From the NCBI RefSeq assembly GCF_000422765.1, contig NZ_AUGR01000001.1:248001-312000 (forward strand): a stretch of DNA of 64,000 nt, read 5' to 3'. The notes beneath the pieces are model-generated. The model was not told the origin of the DNA. It saw nothing but the letters and a program-made list of their open reading frames with translations, and made no database searches. The stretch is from Neptunomonas japonica DSM 18939. Lineage in GTDB: Bacteria > Pseudomonadota > Gammaproteobacteria > Pseudomonadales > Balneatricaceae. This document shows positions 1 through 10,323 of this stretch, in pieces (within the stretch, counting starts at the first letter, position 1; every line of letters starts with the position of its first letter). A program made the translations under genes and the position numbers.

Positions 1-1397
1 CCACCAATACCAACATCCACTTCGTCAAAGATTAGCGTAGGCGTTGTTGAGCTTTGTGCAGTGATAACCTGAATGGCAAGACTGATGCGCGAAAGCTCAC
101 CTCCAGAGGCTATTTTTGCGAGCGGGCGAGCGGGTTGACCTTTGTTGGTGGCGATTAAAAACTCAATGTCTTCTAAGCCGCTTGCTTGCGGGGCGTCTGT
201 TTCTGTCAGGGTCGCCATGAAGTTGGCTGAAGTCATGCCCAGTAAATGTAGTTGTTCGTTAATTTGTTTGTTTATCTGTCTGGCTGCTTTTCGGCGTACA
301 GCACTGAGTTTTGTTGCAGCATGGGTGTATTCAGAGCGAATTTTATCTACATCAATGCTGAATTGCTCAAGCGTCTCGTCTGTACTTTGTAAAGCATCGA
401 GCTCTGTTTTTAGTTGCACATGAAAAGCGGGCAATGTTTCGGGTGATACACGGTGCTTGCGAGCAATGTCATAAATGCATGAGAGGCGCTCTTCTGTCTC
501 TGTTAAGCGCTCTGGGCTGATTTCGACACGATCAAGGTAGTGACGAAGTTCTTGAGTGGCTTCATCAATTTGTATTTGAGCACTGCTCAAGAGCTCTGTT
601 GCTTGGGTAACGGCAGGTGCTTGGTCGTTTAATTCTGCAAGTAGTTGTAATGCTTGATGCAATAGTTGATTGCAGCTCTCTTGTTCTGCTTCGCAAGTGA
701 CTTCAAGAATTTTATGCCCGTTTTGTAAAATGCTGCCGGCTTGGCTTAGTGTTTTTTGTTCTTGCTCAAGGGTTGTTAGCTCGCCTTCAAGCATGCCTAG
801 TTGGTCTAATTCGTTTAACTGGTAGCTAAGGAGTTGAACTTTGGCTTGGTGTTCCTCTCCTTGATTAAGTAGGGCGTCTAGGAGTTTTTGTTGTTTGTGC
901 CACTGCTGGAAAAGGTTCTTAACTTTTGTTGCTTGAATGATCTGGCCAGCAAACTGATCGACCAGTTCGCGGTGATGGTCTTTCTTTAAAAGGCGCTGGT
1001 GTTCATGTTGTCCATGAATGGCAATAAGGTGCTCACCAAATTCTTTGAGTGCATTAAGTGGGCAGGGTTGGCCGTTAATATAGCTCCGAGAACGTCCTTC
1101 TCGCGTAATTACACGTCGGATAATGCATTCGTTGTCTTGATCAAGGTCTTGCTCTTTGAGCCATGTTTTAGCATCGTGAAGCGCATCAATATTAAAGCTT
1201 GCAATAATCTCTGCCCGTTCTGCTCCATGTCTCACGCTGCCGCTATCGGCTCTGTAGCCAAGTGTTAATCCCAATGCATCTAGCATGATGGATTTTCCGG
1301 CACCGGTTTCACCGCTGACTACTGTCATTCCTTGCTTTAGTTCAAGATCTAGCGATTCGACAATAGCGTAGTTGCGGATGGTCAGTTGCGTCAGCAT
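1..1397 (-). CDS. recN: DNA repair protein RecN (3' end outside window)
   Basis: SMC-like ATPase that acts in recombinational repair of double-strand breaks in the cytoplasm. About 465 residues are visible, from the ATG at 1395-1397 to the window edge. The protein begins MLTQLTIRNYAIVES and has a Walker A motif GETGAGKSIM near residue 30. A long coiled-coil-rich middle follows, and near the window edge come the signature ASGGELSRISLA and a Walker B region ending in IFDEVDVGIGG. Only the last ~90 residues are missing compared with typical RecN (~555 aa). It is divergent from grpE, and a LexA-type operator lies 17 bp upstream, so SOS control is expected. Identification is certain. Confidence 0.97.
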   Translation of the reverse strand, partial: MLTQLTIRNYAIVESLDLELKQGMTVVSGETGAGKSIMLDALGLTLGYRADSGSVRHGAERAEIIASFNIDALHDAKTWLKEQDLDQDNECIIRRVITREGRSRSYINGQPCPLNALKEFGEHLIAIHGQHEHQRLLKKDHHRELVDQFAGQIIQATKVKNLFQQWHKQQKLLDALLNQGEEHQAKVQLLSYQLNELDQLGMLEGELTTLEQEQKTLSQAGSILQNGHKILEVTCEAEQESCNQLLHQALQLLAELNDQAPAVTQATELLSSAQIQIDEATQELRHYLDRVEISPERLTETEERLSCIYDIARKHRVSPETLPAFHVQLKTELDALQSTDETLEQFSIDVDKIRSEYTHAATKLSAVRRKAARQINKQINEQLHLLGMTSANFMATLTETDAPQASGLEDIEFLIATNKGQPARPLAKIASGGELSRISLAIQVITAQSSTTPTLIFDEVDVGIG

Positions 1398-1413
1398 TTT
1401 GATTATTCCATAC

Positions 1414-1429
1414 ATGTGTATTTATACAG
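1414..1429 (-). promoter_or_regulatory. LexA (SOS) box upstream of recN
   Basis: Read on the minus strand the 16 bases are CTGT-ATAAATAC-ACAT. This is one mismatch from the gammaproteobacterial LexA consensus CTGT-N8-ACAG, with an AT-rich alternating centre. It ends 17 bp before the recN start codon, the position expected for an operator overlapping the promoter. recN is a classical SOS gene, which supports the call. LexA binding itself is inferred. Confidence 0.8.
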
Positions 1430-1505
1430 TACTTTATTTATAGGCGATTTTTGCGTCAGGTGCAATCGTGTCAAATCAATCCTATTGAAAAAAAGTCGAA
1501 TTAGG

Positions 1506-1533
1506 GTTGAATTTACGGCTTGGGGCCCCATAA
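1506..1533 (+). promoter_or_regulatory. Sigma-32 heat-shock promoter of grpE
   Basis: A -35 element GTTGAAT (1506-1512) and a -10 element CCCCATAA (1526-1533) are separated by 13 bp. They fit the RpoH pattern CTTGAAA-N(13-14)-CCCCATNT closely. The start codon of grpE follows about 54 bp later. This is a sequence match to a known consensus, so only in vivo use is inferred. Confidence 0.85.
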
Positions 1534-1586
1534 AGATCGCATTCTAGTTTTTTAGTATTTTATGGCTGCTTGAGTTGGAGAGCCCC

Positions 1587-2186
1587 ATGGCGAATGACCA
1601 GACGACACAAAATGAAACGGTTGAATCCGCAGATGTGGATAACGTGAACCTTGATGCATCAAATCTTGATGAGTCAGAAGCGGCAGTAGATGCCAATGAT
1701 GAGCAAGCTGGCGAAGCTGCGGATGACGTAGCAAAACAGTTGTCCGAAGCTCAGGCAGAGGTTGCTGTACTTAAAGAGCAGGTTTTGCGCTCAGCTGCTG
1801 ATGTTCAAAATGCTCGTCGTAGAGCAGAAAAGGATGTTGAGAAAGCTCACAAATTTGCTCTTGATAAATTTGTGAATGAAATGCTGCCTATCGTAGATAG
1901 CTTAGAGCGTGCGCTAGAAACCTGTAGTGCTGATGATGAAGCAACGAAAGCATTACGCGATGGTGTTGAAATGACACATAGCATGTATATCGCGGGCTTG
2001 GCAAAATTTAATGTTGATCGTATTGATCCACAAGGCGAAGCTTTTGACCCGGTTTCACATCAGGCTATGTCAATGGTAGATGCGCCGGATGCGCAACCTA
2101 ATACAGTAATTGCTGTTATGCAGAAAGGCTATAGCCTAAACGGCCGTTTGATTCGCCCTGCCATGGTTATCGTGTCAAAAAGTTAA
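1587..2186 (+). CDS. grpE: Nucleotide exchange factor GrpE
   Basis: Releases ADP from DnaK during the chaperone cycle in the cytoplasm. From the ATG at 1587 it has 199 aa. The acidic, low-complexity N-terminus (residues 1-45) leads into a long coiled coil (about 50-110) and the C-terminal beta domain, with the typical ending segment containing AVMQKGYSLNGRLIRPAMV. I chose this ATG because GGAG (1577-1580) lies six bases upstream; a TTG in the same frame at 1575 would overlap that site. It is the first gene of the grpE-dnaK-dnaJ group and is preceded by a sigma-32 promoter. Confidence 0.97.
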   Translation: MANDQTTQNETVESADVDNVNLDASNLDESEAAVDANDEQAGEAADDVAKQLSEAQAEVAVLKEQVLRSAADVQNARRRAEKDVEKAHKFALDKFVNEMLPIVDSLERALETCSADDEATKALRDGVEMTHSMYIAGLAKFNVDRIDPQGEAFDPVSHQAMSMVDAPDAQPNTVIAVMQKGYSLNGRLIRPAMVIVSKS

Positions 2187-2204
2187 AAAAACCACATTAA
2201 ATGC

Positions 2205-2232
2205 CTTGAAATTGTACAAAACGTATCCATAT
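2205..2232 (+). promoter_or_regulatory. Sigma-32 heat-shock promoter of dnaK
   Basis: The -35 element CTTGAAA (2205-2211) is identical to the RpoH consensus. Thirteen bases later comes ATCCATAT (2225-2232), matching CCCCATNT at six of eight positions. It lies between grpE and dnaK, so dnaK can be induced separately from grpE. The dnaK start is about 69 bp downstream. Confidence 0.82.
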
Positions 2233-2300
2233 AAAGGGCATACAGATTTTAACAGATTTACAGCTCATTGAATTGAGCAATGAATAGCGGAGAAAGAAAG

Positions 2301-4220
2301 ATGGGCAAAATTATCGGTATAGATCTAGGTACTACCAACTCTTGTGTGGCAGTTCTGGATGGCGACAAAACACGTGTTATTGAAAACGCTGAGGGTGATC
2401 GTACAACCCCTTCTATTATTGCCTATACAGAAGATGAAATTTTGGTAGGTCAGTCTGCAAAGCGTCAGGCTGTAACTAACCCGCATAACACACTATATGC
2501 TATTAAGCGTCTAATTGGCCGTCGTTTTAAAGATGACGTTGTTCAGAAAGATATCAGCATGGTTCCATATAAAATCGTTGAAGCTGATAATGGCGATGCT
2601 TGGGTTCAGGTGCGAGATGACAAGATGGCTCCGCCACAGATCTCTGCTGAAATCTTGAAGAAAATGAAGAAAACCGCTGAAGACTATCTGGGCGAAGAAG
2701 TAACTGGCGCAGTTATTACTGTTCCTGCTTACTTTAACGATTCTCAGCGTCAGGCAACTAAAGATGCTGGTAAAATCGCAGGTCTAGACGTTAAACGTAT
2801 TATTAACGAGCCAACAGCAGCAGCACTTGCTTACGGTATGGATCAGTCTAAAGGTGATAAAACAATCGCTGTTTATGACTTAGGTGGCGGTACGTTTGAT
2901 ATCTCTATCATCGAAATTGCAGATGTAGACGGTGAGCACCAGTTCGAAGTATTGGCTACTAACGGTGATACTTTCCTTGGTGGTGAAGATTTCGATATGC
3001 GCCTAATCGAGTATTTGGCAGCTGAGTTCAAAAAAGAGTCAGGTATCGATCTACATAACGACCCTCTAGCTCTACAGCGTCTAAAAGAAGGTGCTGAAAA
3101 AGCTAAAGTTGAGCTCTCTACTGCTCAGAGCACTGATGTTAACTTGCCATATATCACTGCTGATGCAACAGGTCCTAAGCACCTTAACGTTAAAATTACG
3201 CGTGCTAAGTTAGAGTCTTTGGTAGAAGAGTTAGTGACTAACTCTATCAACCCATGCCGTACTGCTTTGAAAGATGCAGGCCTAAGCGCTTCTGACATCG
3301 ACGAAGTTATCTTGGTAGGTGGTCAGACACGTATGCCTATGGTTCAGCAAGTTGTTGCTGATTTCTTTGGTAAAGAAGCACGTAAAGATGTTAACCCAGA
3401 TGAAGCAGTAGCCGTGGGCGCAGCGATTCAGGGTGCGGTATTGTCTGGTGATGTAAAAGACGTTCTATTGTTGGATGTTACACCACTAACGTTGGGTATC
3501 GAGACTATGGGTGGCGTAGCTACTGCATTGATCGAAAAGAACACAACTATCCCAACTAAGAAATCGCAGATCTTCTCTACAGCTGACGATAACCAGAATG
3601 CAGTAACTATCCATGTTGTGCAGGGTGAGCGTAAACAGGCTACACAGAATAAATCACTAGGTCGTTTTGACTTGGCTGATATACCACCTGCTCCACGCGG
3701 TGTGCCTCAGGTTGAAGTAACATTCGACTTGGATGCCAACGGTATCCTAAACGTGTCTGCTAAAGACAAGGCAACAGGTAAAGAGCAGTCAATTATCATC
3801 AAGGCTTCTTCTGGTTTGAGTGATGAAGAGATCGAACAAATGGTTCGTGATGCAGAAGCTAACGCTGATGCTGATAAGCTGTTTGAAGAGTTGACTCAAG
3901 CGCGTAATCAGGGTGATGCAATGGTTCACTCTGCGAAGAAAACACTGAAAGAAGGTGGCGATAAAGCAACTGAAGAAGAGAAAACAGCTATTGAAGCTGC
4001 GATCGCTGATTTAGAAGAGTCATTAAAAGCAGATGATAAAGCTGATATCGAAGCTAAAACTGAAGCACTGACTGCTGTTATCTCTGCACTCGCTGAGAAA
4101 ATGTATGCAGATGCTGCTCAGCAAGGCGAAGGTGCTGAACAGCCAAGTGCTGAAGCAGAATCTCCTGCTGATGACGCTGTTGATGCTGAGTTTGAAGAAG
4201 TTAAAGATGACAAGAAGTAA
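2301..4220 (+). CDS. dnaK: Chaperone protein DnaK (Hsp70)
   Basis: ATP-dependent Hsp70 chaperone of the cytoplasm, partner of GrpE and DnaJ. It is 639 aa from the ATG at 2301, close to the E. coli length (638). The protein starts [18 protein letters not shown]. Phosphate-binding motifs include [13 protein letters not shown] and LVGGQTRMP, followed by the linker [15 protein letters not shown], the substrate-binding domain, the helical lid and the conserved acidic tail [12 protein letters not shown]. An in-frame ATG at 2280 would add seven residues, but GGAG at 2289-2292 favours 2301. It has its own sigma-32 promoter, and dnaJ follows after 109 bp. Confidence 0.98.
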   Translation: MGKIIGIDLGTTNSCVAVLDGDKTRVIENAEGDRTTPSIIAYTEDEILVGQSAKRQAVTNPHNTLYAIKRLIGRRFKDDVVQKDISMVPYKIVEADNGDAWVQVRDDKMAPPQISAEILKKMKKTAEDYLGEEVTGAVITVPAYFNDSQRQATKDAGKIAGLDVKRIINEPTAAALAYGMDQSKGDKTIAVYDLGGGTFDISIIEIADVDGEHQFEVLATNGDTFLGGEDFDMRLIEYLAAEFKKESGIDLHNDPLALQRLKEGAEKAKVELSTAQSTDVNLPYITADATGPKHLNVKITRAKLESLVEELVTNSINPCRTALKDAGLSASDIDEVILVGGQTRMPMVQQVVADFFGKEARKDVNPDEAVAVGAAIQGAVLSGDVKDVLLLDVTPLTLGIETMGGVATALIEKNTTIPTKKSQIFSTADDNQNAVTIHVVQGERKQATQNKSLGRFDLADIPPAPRGVPQVEVTFDLDANGILNVSAKDKATGKEQSIIIKASSGLSDEEIEQMVRDAEANADADKLFEELTQARNQGDAMVHSAKKTLKEGGDKATEEEKTAIEAAIADLEESLKADDKADIEAKTEALTAVISALAEKMYADAAQQGEGAEQPSAEAESPADDAVDAEFEEVKDDKK

Positions 4221-4256
4221 ACACTTCTTGCCCTTGTAAATACTGAAGTGTGACAG

Positions 4257-4301
4257 CGCGGGCGTTAGCCCGCGTTGTTGTGTCCGGCTCCCGGCGGGAG
4301 C
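4257..4301 (+). other. Tandem hairpins between dnaK and dnaJ
   Basis: Two GC-rich inverted repeats lie back to back. The first is CGCGGGC-GTTA-GCCCGCG (4257-4274) and the second is GCTCCC-GGC-GGGAGC (4287-4301). Neither is followed by a T run, so they are unlikely to be full rho-independent terminators. They are more likely to reduce read-through or to protect the abundant dnaK message from 3' decay. That role is inferred. Confidence 0.6.
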
Positions 4302-4329
4302 TAACCGCTGCAAGAGAATTAACCCGGAT

Positions 4330-5445
4330 ATGTCTAAGCAAGATTATTATGAAATTCTAGGTGTTGACCGCAACTCCAACGATCGGGATATCAAAAAAGC
4401 ATTTCGCCGTCAGGCGATGAAGTATCACCCAGACCGTAATCCTGATGACGAAACTGCTGAAGAAAAATTCAAAGAGCTAAATGAAGCTTACGAAGTGCTT
4501 TCTGATGCGCAGAAAAAAGCAGCTTATGATCAGTATGGCCATGCCGGGGTTGATCCAAATATGCGTGGCGGTGGTTTTGATGGCGGCTTCTCTGATGTAT
4601 TCGGTGATGTGTTTGGCGATATTTTTGGCGGGGGAGGCGGTGGTCGTCGTAGCTCCGTTCAGCGTGGTGCAGATCTACGCTACACCATGGAGCTATCGTT
4701 AGAAGAAGCAGTCCGTGGCGTTGAGAAAACCATTAAAGTACCTACATTGGTTCCTTGTGAGCCGTGTGATGGTACGGGTGCTAAAAAAGGTACGTCGGCT
4801 AAAACCTGTGGTACCTGTGGCGGTGTTGGTCAGGTGCGCATGCAGCAGGGGTTTTTCTCTGTGCAGCAGACTTGTCCTACGTGTCGCGGTGAAGGGAAGG
4901 TTATCAGCGACCCTTGTAATAGCTGTCATGGCCAAGGGCGTGTTGAGAAGACGAAGACCTTGTCTGTTAAAATTCCGGCCGGAGTGGATACGGGCGATCG
5001 TATTCGTTTGTCTGGTGAAGGTGAAGCAGGTGGTCACGGTGGTCCAGCCGGTGATCTATACGTTCAGGTAAGTGTGCGTGAGCATGCGATTTTTGAACGT
5101 GATGGTCGACATCTTTACTGTGAAGTGCCCATTAGTTTTATTGATGCAGCCTTAGGTGGTGAGTTAGAAGTGCCTACCCTAGATGGCCGTGTAAAACTGA
5201 AAGTACCGTCAGAAACGCAAACCGGTAAGCTGTTCCGCCTACGTGGTAAGGGTGTGGCTCCTGTGCGTGGTGGTGGTGCTGGTGATTTGATGGTAAAAGT
5301 GGTTGTAGAAACCCCTGTGAGCCTGAACAGCCGTCAAAAAGAGCTGTTACGTGAGTTTCAGGAAGCCACTAAAGATGGGCAAAAAAAGCATAGTCCAAAG
5401 AGGCACTCCTTCTTTGACTCTGTGAAAAAGTTTTTCGAAGATTGA
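4330..5445 (+). CDS. dnaJ: Chaperone protein DnaJ (Hsp40)
   Basis: J-protein co-chaperone that delivers clients to DnaK and stimulates its ATPase. It has 371 aa, close to the family norm (~376). Domains in order are the J domain (1-70) with H33-P34-D35, a Gly/Phe-rich linker (about 75-105), a zinc-binding region with four CxxCxGxG repeats ([32 protein letters not shown]) and two C-terminal substrate domains. It follows dnaK in the same direction and is probably on the heat-shock transcript, with the hairpins in the 109-bp gap damping expression. Confidence 0.97.
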   Translation: MSKQDYYEILGVDRNSNDRDIKKAFRRQAMKYHPDRNPDDETAEEKFKELNEAYEVLSDAQKKAAYDQYGHAGVDPNMRGGGFDGGFSDVFGDVFGDIFGGGGGGRRSSVQRGADLRYTMELSLEEAVRGVEKTIKVPTLVPCEPCDGTGAKKGTSAKTCGTCGGVGQVRMQQGFFSVQQTCPTCRGEGKVISDPCNSCHGQGRVEKTKTLSVKIPAGVDTGDRIRLSGEGEAGGHGGPAGDLYVQVSVREHAIFERDGRHLYCEVPISFIDAALGGELEVPTLDGRVKLKVPSETQTGKLFRLRGKGVAPVRGGGAGDLMVKVVVETPVSLNSRQKELLREFQEATKDGQKKHSPKRHSFFDSVKKFFED

Positions 5446-5453
5446 TGTGTAAT

Positions 5454-5472
5454 CGGGCCGCTTAGCGGCCCG
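5454..5472 (+). terminator. Hairpin after dnaJ, weak terminator
   Basis: An eight-base-pair GC-rich stem CGGGCCGC / GCGGCCCG with loop TTA sits 8 bp after the dnaJ stop. It is followed by AGTTGTCT, not a T run. It may attenuate transcription into cysE rather than stop it fully. Confidence 0.5.
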
Positions 5473-5490
5473 AGTTGTCTGGAGTATTGA

Positions 5491-7124
<1,634 letters not shown>

Positions 7125-7146
7125 GCTCGAGCTGATTTTCTGTTTT

Positions 7147-7174
7147 AAAAAGCCGCTCTTGAGCGGCTTTTTTT
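7147..7174 (+). terminator. Rho-independent terminator after dapB
   Basis: Stem AAAGCCGCTC / GAGCGGCTTT with a two-base TT loop, flanked by an A run on one side and seven Ts on the other. It starts 22 bp after the dapB stop and closes the grpE-dapB cluster. Confidence 0.92.
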
Positions 7175-7287
7175 ATATGGTCTAAAATAACATCTTAAAT
7201 ACAGATTTTTGTTTCCTTTAGTGAATTTTTTTCTTATGGTATTTTATACTTTGGTATTGATAAGAAAAACAGTGAGGTGGTAGGGAT

Positions 7288-7677
7288 ATGTCAGCTGAGA
7301 AGTTTCCAACATTAACAGAAATGGGTATTGATGAACCTTCTGATATCGAGCGTTATACGTCTCGTATTGAAGGTGATGTGGATATCCTGAAGATTTACTT
7401 TCATCGCCACCAAGGCGACTGGATGACGAAAAGCAAAAAATTTAAATTCAAGCGTATGCACAAAAACATGCGAGTGAATGAAGGGCGCGTACCTTATATT
7501 GCTACGACTGAGTCTTCTCCTTACTTTTTGCGTGCAGTAGCAGAGCTGGATCAGCTGGTTAGTGCTGAGAAAACAACGCAAACACGTAAGGCTAAATTGC
7601 TGGATGATATTGAGCATCTAGAGAAAGTTGTTGCGCGTAAGATAGAAGATATTCGTCGTCAGATTGACGAAATCTAA
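7288..7677 (+). CDS. DUF3461 family protein
   Basis: A 129-aa soluble protein of a family recognised here from its start (MSAEKFPTLTEMGI) and the basic core KSKKFKFKRMHKNMRV. The function is unknown. The N-terminal half looks like a small beta-rich fold. The C-terminal third (about 80-129) is a charged helix, possibly a coiled coil (LLDDIEHLEKVVARKIEDI). There is no signal peptide or membrane segment. GAGG lies upstream of the ATG. It sits alone between the dapB terminator and a convergent gene, so it is probably transcribed from its own promoter; TATACT at 7245-7250 is a possible -10. Confidence 0.8.
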   Translation: MSAEKFPTLTEMGIDEPSDIERYTSRIEGDVDILKIYFHRHQGDWMTKSKKFKFKRMHKNMRVNEGRVPYIATTESSPYFLRAVAELDQLVSAEKTTQTRKAKLLDDIEHLEKVVARKIEDIRRQIDEI

Positions 7678-7714
7678 ATAGCGGCTGCCTGTCAGCAGGT
7701 ATACCCGTTCGCTG

Positions 7715-8344
7715 TTAAAAGGGGTCTGGCAACACATCTATATGGGTTGCATAGAGTATTTCACAGGCCCCTGCTCCTACATCTTGACGTGTCATTGATG
7801 TATTCCAGAAAAAGCCGTCAGTGCTTCGTACATCGACTAGCTGCCCAGAAATTTGAACAATATCCCCCTCATCTACTTTTGATATTTTATCCTTCACTGC
7901 TTGATTGGCAGGAATAATATGTACATTAGATGAACTTGTTTCTAACTCTTTGCGTGGAATAGGTAACTTATCTGCTCTCCAGTGGAACCAACGGCCGCTC
8001 TGCGTGATTTTTATCTGATCAGCCACTTGTGGGTTAGCCATAGCTCCCCAGCCTAAGGCAAAGTCATAGGGCGAAAGGTCTGCTTCTCTTCCAAGTCGAT
8101 AGCGCTCTTTGCCTAATAGTCGAGCTGAAAAGTGTATTTCTGCTTTGGGTTGCAAGATGTATTCATTGAGTAAGAAGGGTTGTGCGTTCTGCTGTGCGCT
8201 CTCTATCGGCTTTTGTATAGGCGCTGCAAGGGATGCTAGCACGGGAGTGATACCGGATTGGTATTCTGGTTCAGTGTTATTGTTTGGCGCTAACCAGATG
8301 AAAAACATCACGATGGCACCTAGTACAGCAAGTAGTCTGAACAT
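7715..8344 (-). CDS. Unrecognised membrane-anchored protein
   Basis: A 209-aa protein that I cannot assign. From the ATG at 8342-8344 (with AAAGGA about six bases upstream on the minus strand) it starts MFRLLAVLGAIVMFFIWLAP. This is a single N-terminal membrane segment or uncleaved signal anchor, with the rest predicted outside the cytoplasm. The C-terminal half, about 120-205, looks beta-rich, and the segment DEGDIVQISGQLVDVRS followed by an aromatic stretch and GAGACEIL suggests an OB- or SH3-like barrel. A longer in-frame start at 8383 is possible but lacks a ribosome site. It is convergent with the DUF3461 gene. Confidence 0.7.
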   Translation of the reverse strand: MFRLLAVLGAIVMFFIWLAPNNNTEPEYQSGITPVLASLAAPIQKPIESAQQNAQPFLLNEYILQPKAEIHFSARLLGKERYRLGREADLSPYDFALGWGAMANPQVADQIKITQSGRWFHWRADKLPIPRKELETSSSNVHIIPANQAVKDKISKVDEGDIVQISGQLVDVRSTDGFFWNTSMTRQDVGAGACEILYATHIDVLPDPF

Positions 8345-8578
8345 GCGTGGTCCTTTAAATTCTCTATCTTGATTATATATCAAGGCTGAAATTTTGCTTT
8401 TTTTGAATAGCTAGTGGGAATGTAATTGAGCATTGTATTAGCTTTGTGATGCATGTTTTATATCAATGATTTTATTGTGAATGAATGATAAATATTACTG
8501 TCATAACGCGCTTGCACAATGCGTTAGTCATGTCTTATGTTGTAGGTCAATGCAGTCAATCTTATTAGGAGTTAACGT

Positions 8579-8890
8579 ATGTACAAGCTCGCTTTTTTTG
8601 TTCCTGAGTCTCATCTTGATGTGGTGAAAGTTGCTTTGTTTGAACACGGTGCAGGCAAAATAGGGGATTACGAAGCTTGCTGCTGGCAAGTCTTAGGGCA
8701 AGGGCAGTTTCGCCCTGGAGAAGGAAGCCAACCTTTTGTTGGAGAGCTTGACCAGTTAGAGATGATGTCTGAGTGGAAGGTGGAAATGGTATGTGAAGAC
8801 CACCTGATCAAAGAAGTGGTTGCTGTGCTGAAGCAAGTTCACCCTTACGAAGAAGTCGCTTACGACGTCTACAAACTCGCAGATATTTAA
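8579..8890 (+). CDS. YqfO/NIF3-like domain protein
   Basis: A 103-aa protein matching the stand-alone version of the PII-like domain that is inserted in NIF3/YqfO proteins. The visible pattern is an N-terminal strand (MYKLAFFVPESHLDVV), a central CCWQVLGQGQFRPGEGSQPF segment and the ending VLKQVHPYEEVAYDVYKL, all typical of the family. The role is unknown; related folds bind small ligands or metals. It is soluble. AGGAG lies upstream of the ATG. It ends 48 bp before the V-type ATPase operon in the same direction, but a functional link is only a guess, since homologues occur widely without that neighbour. Confidence 0.82.
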   Translation: MYKLAFFVPESHLDVVKVALFEHGAGKIGDYEACCWQVLGQGQFRPGEGSQPFVGELDQLEMMSEWKVEMVCEDHLIKEVVAVLKQVHPYEEVAYDVYKLADI

Positions 8891-8938
8891 TTGAAGTTTA
8901 ACGAGTGAATTAAAGGTTTGTATTTCAGGGAGAGATGA

Positions 8939-10321
8939 GTGACTCAGCTATTAATGCGTTATTCCCGTATTTTGGAAATTGTCGGTGATATCGTAAAAGT
9001 CCATGTGCCGCTGTCCGAGGACGGCGTGTCGGCTATCTGTTTTGGTGACTTGGCACTTATAGAAAGCGTTGAGCACAGTGGTCGCCCCCCTCATTTATCG
9101 CAAGTTATTTTACTGGAAGGTGAATCGGTTTCTTTACAGGTATTTTCCGGTACTAAGGGGTTATCAACACATTCTGCCGTGCGCTTTCTTGGCCGCTCTA
9201 TGCAAGTGACATTCTCTCCTAATATTTTAGGGCGGTCTTTTTCCGGCACCGGGCGTTCTATTGATGGCGGCCCTGAGCTAACGCAAGAGCCCACGATTGA
9301 AATCGATGGCCCTACAGTAAACCCCGTTAGGCGAGTGCTGGCTTCACGGATGATTCGCACAGATGTCCCAATGATCGACTTGTTCAACTGTCTGGTCGAA
9401 AGTCAGAAAATCCCTATATTTTCAGTGGCTGGAGAGCCTTACAACCAGCTATTAGCGCAGATTGGTGCTCATGCTGATGCAGATATCGTCGTGTTTGGCG
9501 GTATTGGTTTGGTTTTTGATGACTATCATTATTTTCGCCAAGCTTTTGAAGAAGCGGGTGTGTTAGCACGTACGGTGATGTTTGTTCACCAAGGCTCTGA
9601 TCCTGTTGTAGAAGGGTTGCTTGTGCCTGATATGACATTGGCAGTAGCCGAGCGTTTTGCAGTGGAAGAAGGTAAGCGTGTTTTGGTTTTGCTAACGGAT
9701 ATGACCGCTTATGCTGATGCGCTTAAAGAGGTCGGGATTTCGATGGAGCATGTACCTTCTAATCGTGGTTATATCGGCGATCTTTATTCTCAGTTAGCAC
9801 GTCGCTATGAAAAAGCCTGTGACTATAAAGGTGCTGGCTCCGTGACGATTCTTTCTGTCACGACGATGCCAGGAGATGATGTGACGCATCCCGTGCCAGA
9901 TAACACAGGGTATATTACAGAAGGGCAGTTATACCTGCATGATGGCGTAATTGACCCATTTGGCTCCTTATCACGTCTTAAGCAGCATGTGATCGGTAAA
10001 GTTACCCGTGAAGACCATAGTCAGATAATGAATACTATGGTGCGTTTTTATGCTGAATCTCAAGATGCGGCGCAAAAGCAGGCGATGTCATTTGAATTGA
10101 GTGAATATGACCATCGATTGCTAAAGTTTGGTGATCTGTTCCAGCAGCACTTTATGGATATAGGCGTCACTATGCCTCTAGAGCACGCTTTGGATCTTAG
10201 CTGGGAAGTATTGGCGGGATGCTTTAGTAAAGACGAGCTTCTTATGAAAAAGGCGTTGGTCGATAAATATTTTCCAGTTAGTGAGTCACTAGAGAAAAAT
10301 GCTGTTGTGACTGAGTCCTGA
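8939..10321 (+). CDS. ntpB: V-type ATP synthase subunit B
   Basis: Non-catalytic regulatory subunit that alternates with subunit A in the V1 headpiece. It has 460 aa, a normal length. As in other B subunits the P-loop region is replaced (FSVAGEPYNQLLAQIGAHA, about 160-178). Also visible are GRSIDGGPE, VLLTDMTAYADALKEV, the Arg-containing loop SNRGYIGDLYSQLARRYEK, DDVTHPVPDNTGYITEGQ and the ending DKYF. The GTG at 8939 has GGGAG (8928-8932) six bases upstream. An overlapping ATG at 8935 is in another frame and ends quickly. It is the first gene of a seven-gene operon; usually A precedes B directly, but here A is last. Confidence 0.94.
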   Translation: MTQLLMRYSRILEIVGDIVKVHVPLSEDGVSAICFGDLALIESVEHSGRPPHLSQVILLEGESVSLQVFSGTKGLSTHSAVRFLGRSMQVTFSPNILGRSFSGTGRSIDGGPELTQEPTIEIDGPTVNPVRRVLASRMIRTDVPMIDLFNCLVESQKIPIFSVAGEPYNQLLAQIGAHADADIVVFGGIGLVFDDYHYFRQAFEEAGVLARTVMFVHQGSDPVVEGLLVPDMTLAVAERFAVEEGKRVLVLLTDMTAYADALKEVGISMEHVPSNRGYIGDLYSQLARRYEKACDYKGAGSVTILSVTTMPGDDVTHPVPDNTGYITEGQLYLHDGVIDPFGSLSRLKQHVIGKVTREDHSQIMNTMVRFYAESQDAAQKQAMSFELSEYDHRLLKFGDLFQQHFMDIGVTMPLEHALDLSWEVLAGCFSKDELLMKKALVDKYFPVSESLEKNAVVTES

Positions 10322-10323
10322 TT

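Noticed and set aside
999-1268. Plus-strand reading frame inside recN
   Set aside because: It is antisense to the clearly conserved RecN N-terminal region and has no ribosome site or recognisable family.
4257-4301. Hairpins between dnaK and dnaJ as a terminator
   Set aside because: No T run follows either stem, and dnaJ has no visible promoter of its own.
8500-8530. Short inverted repeat AACGC / GCGTT before the YqfO-like gene
   Set aside because: Five base pairs around an 11-base spacer is too weak to call an operator or terminator.
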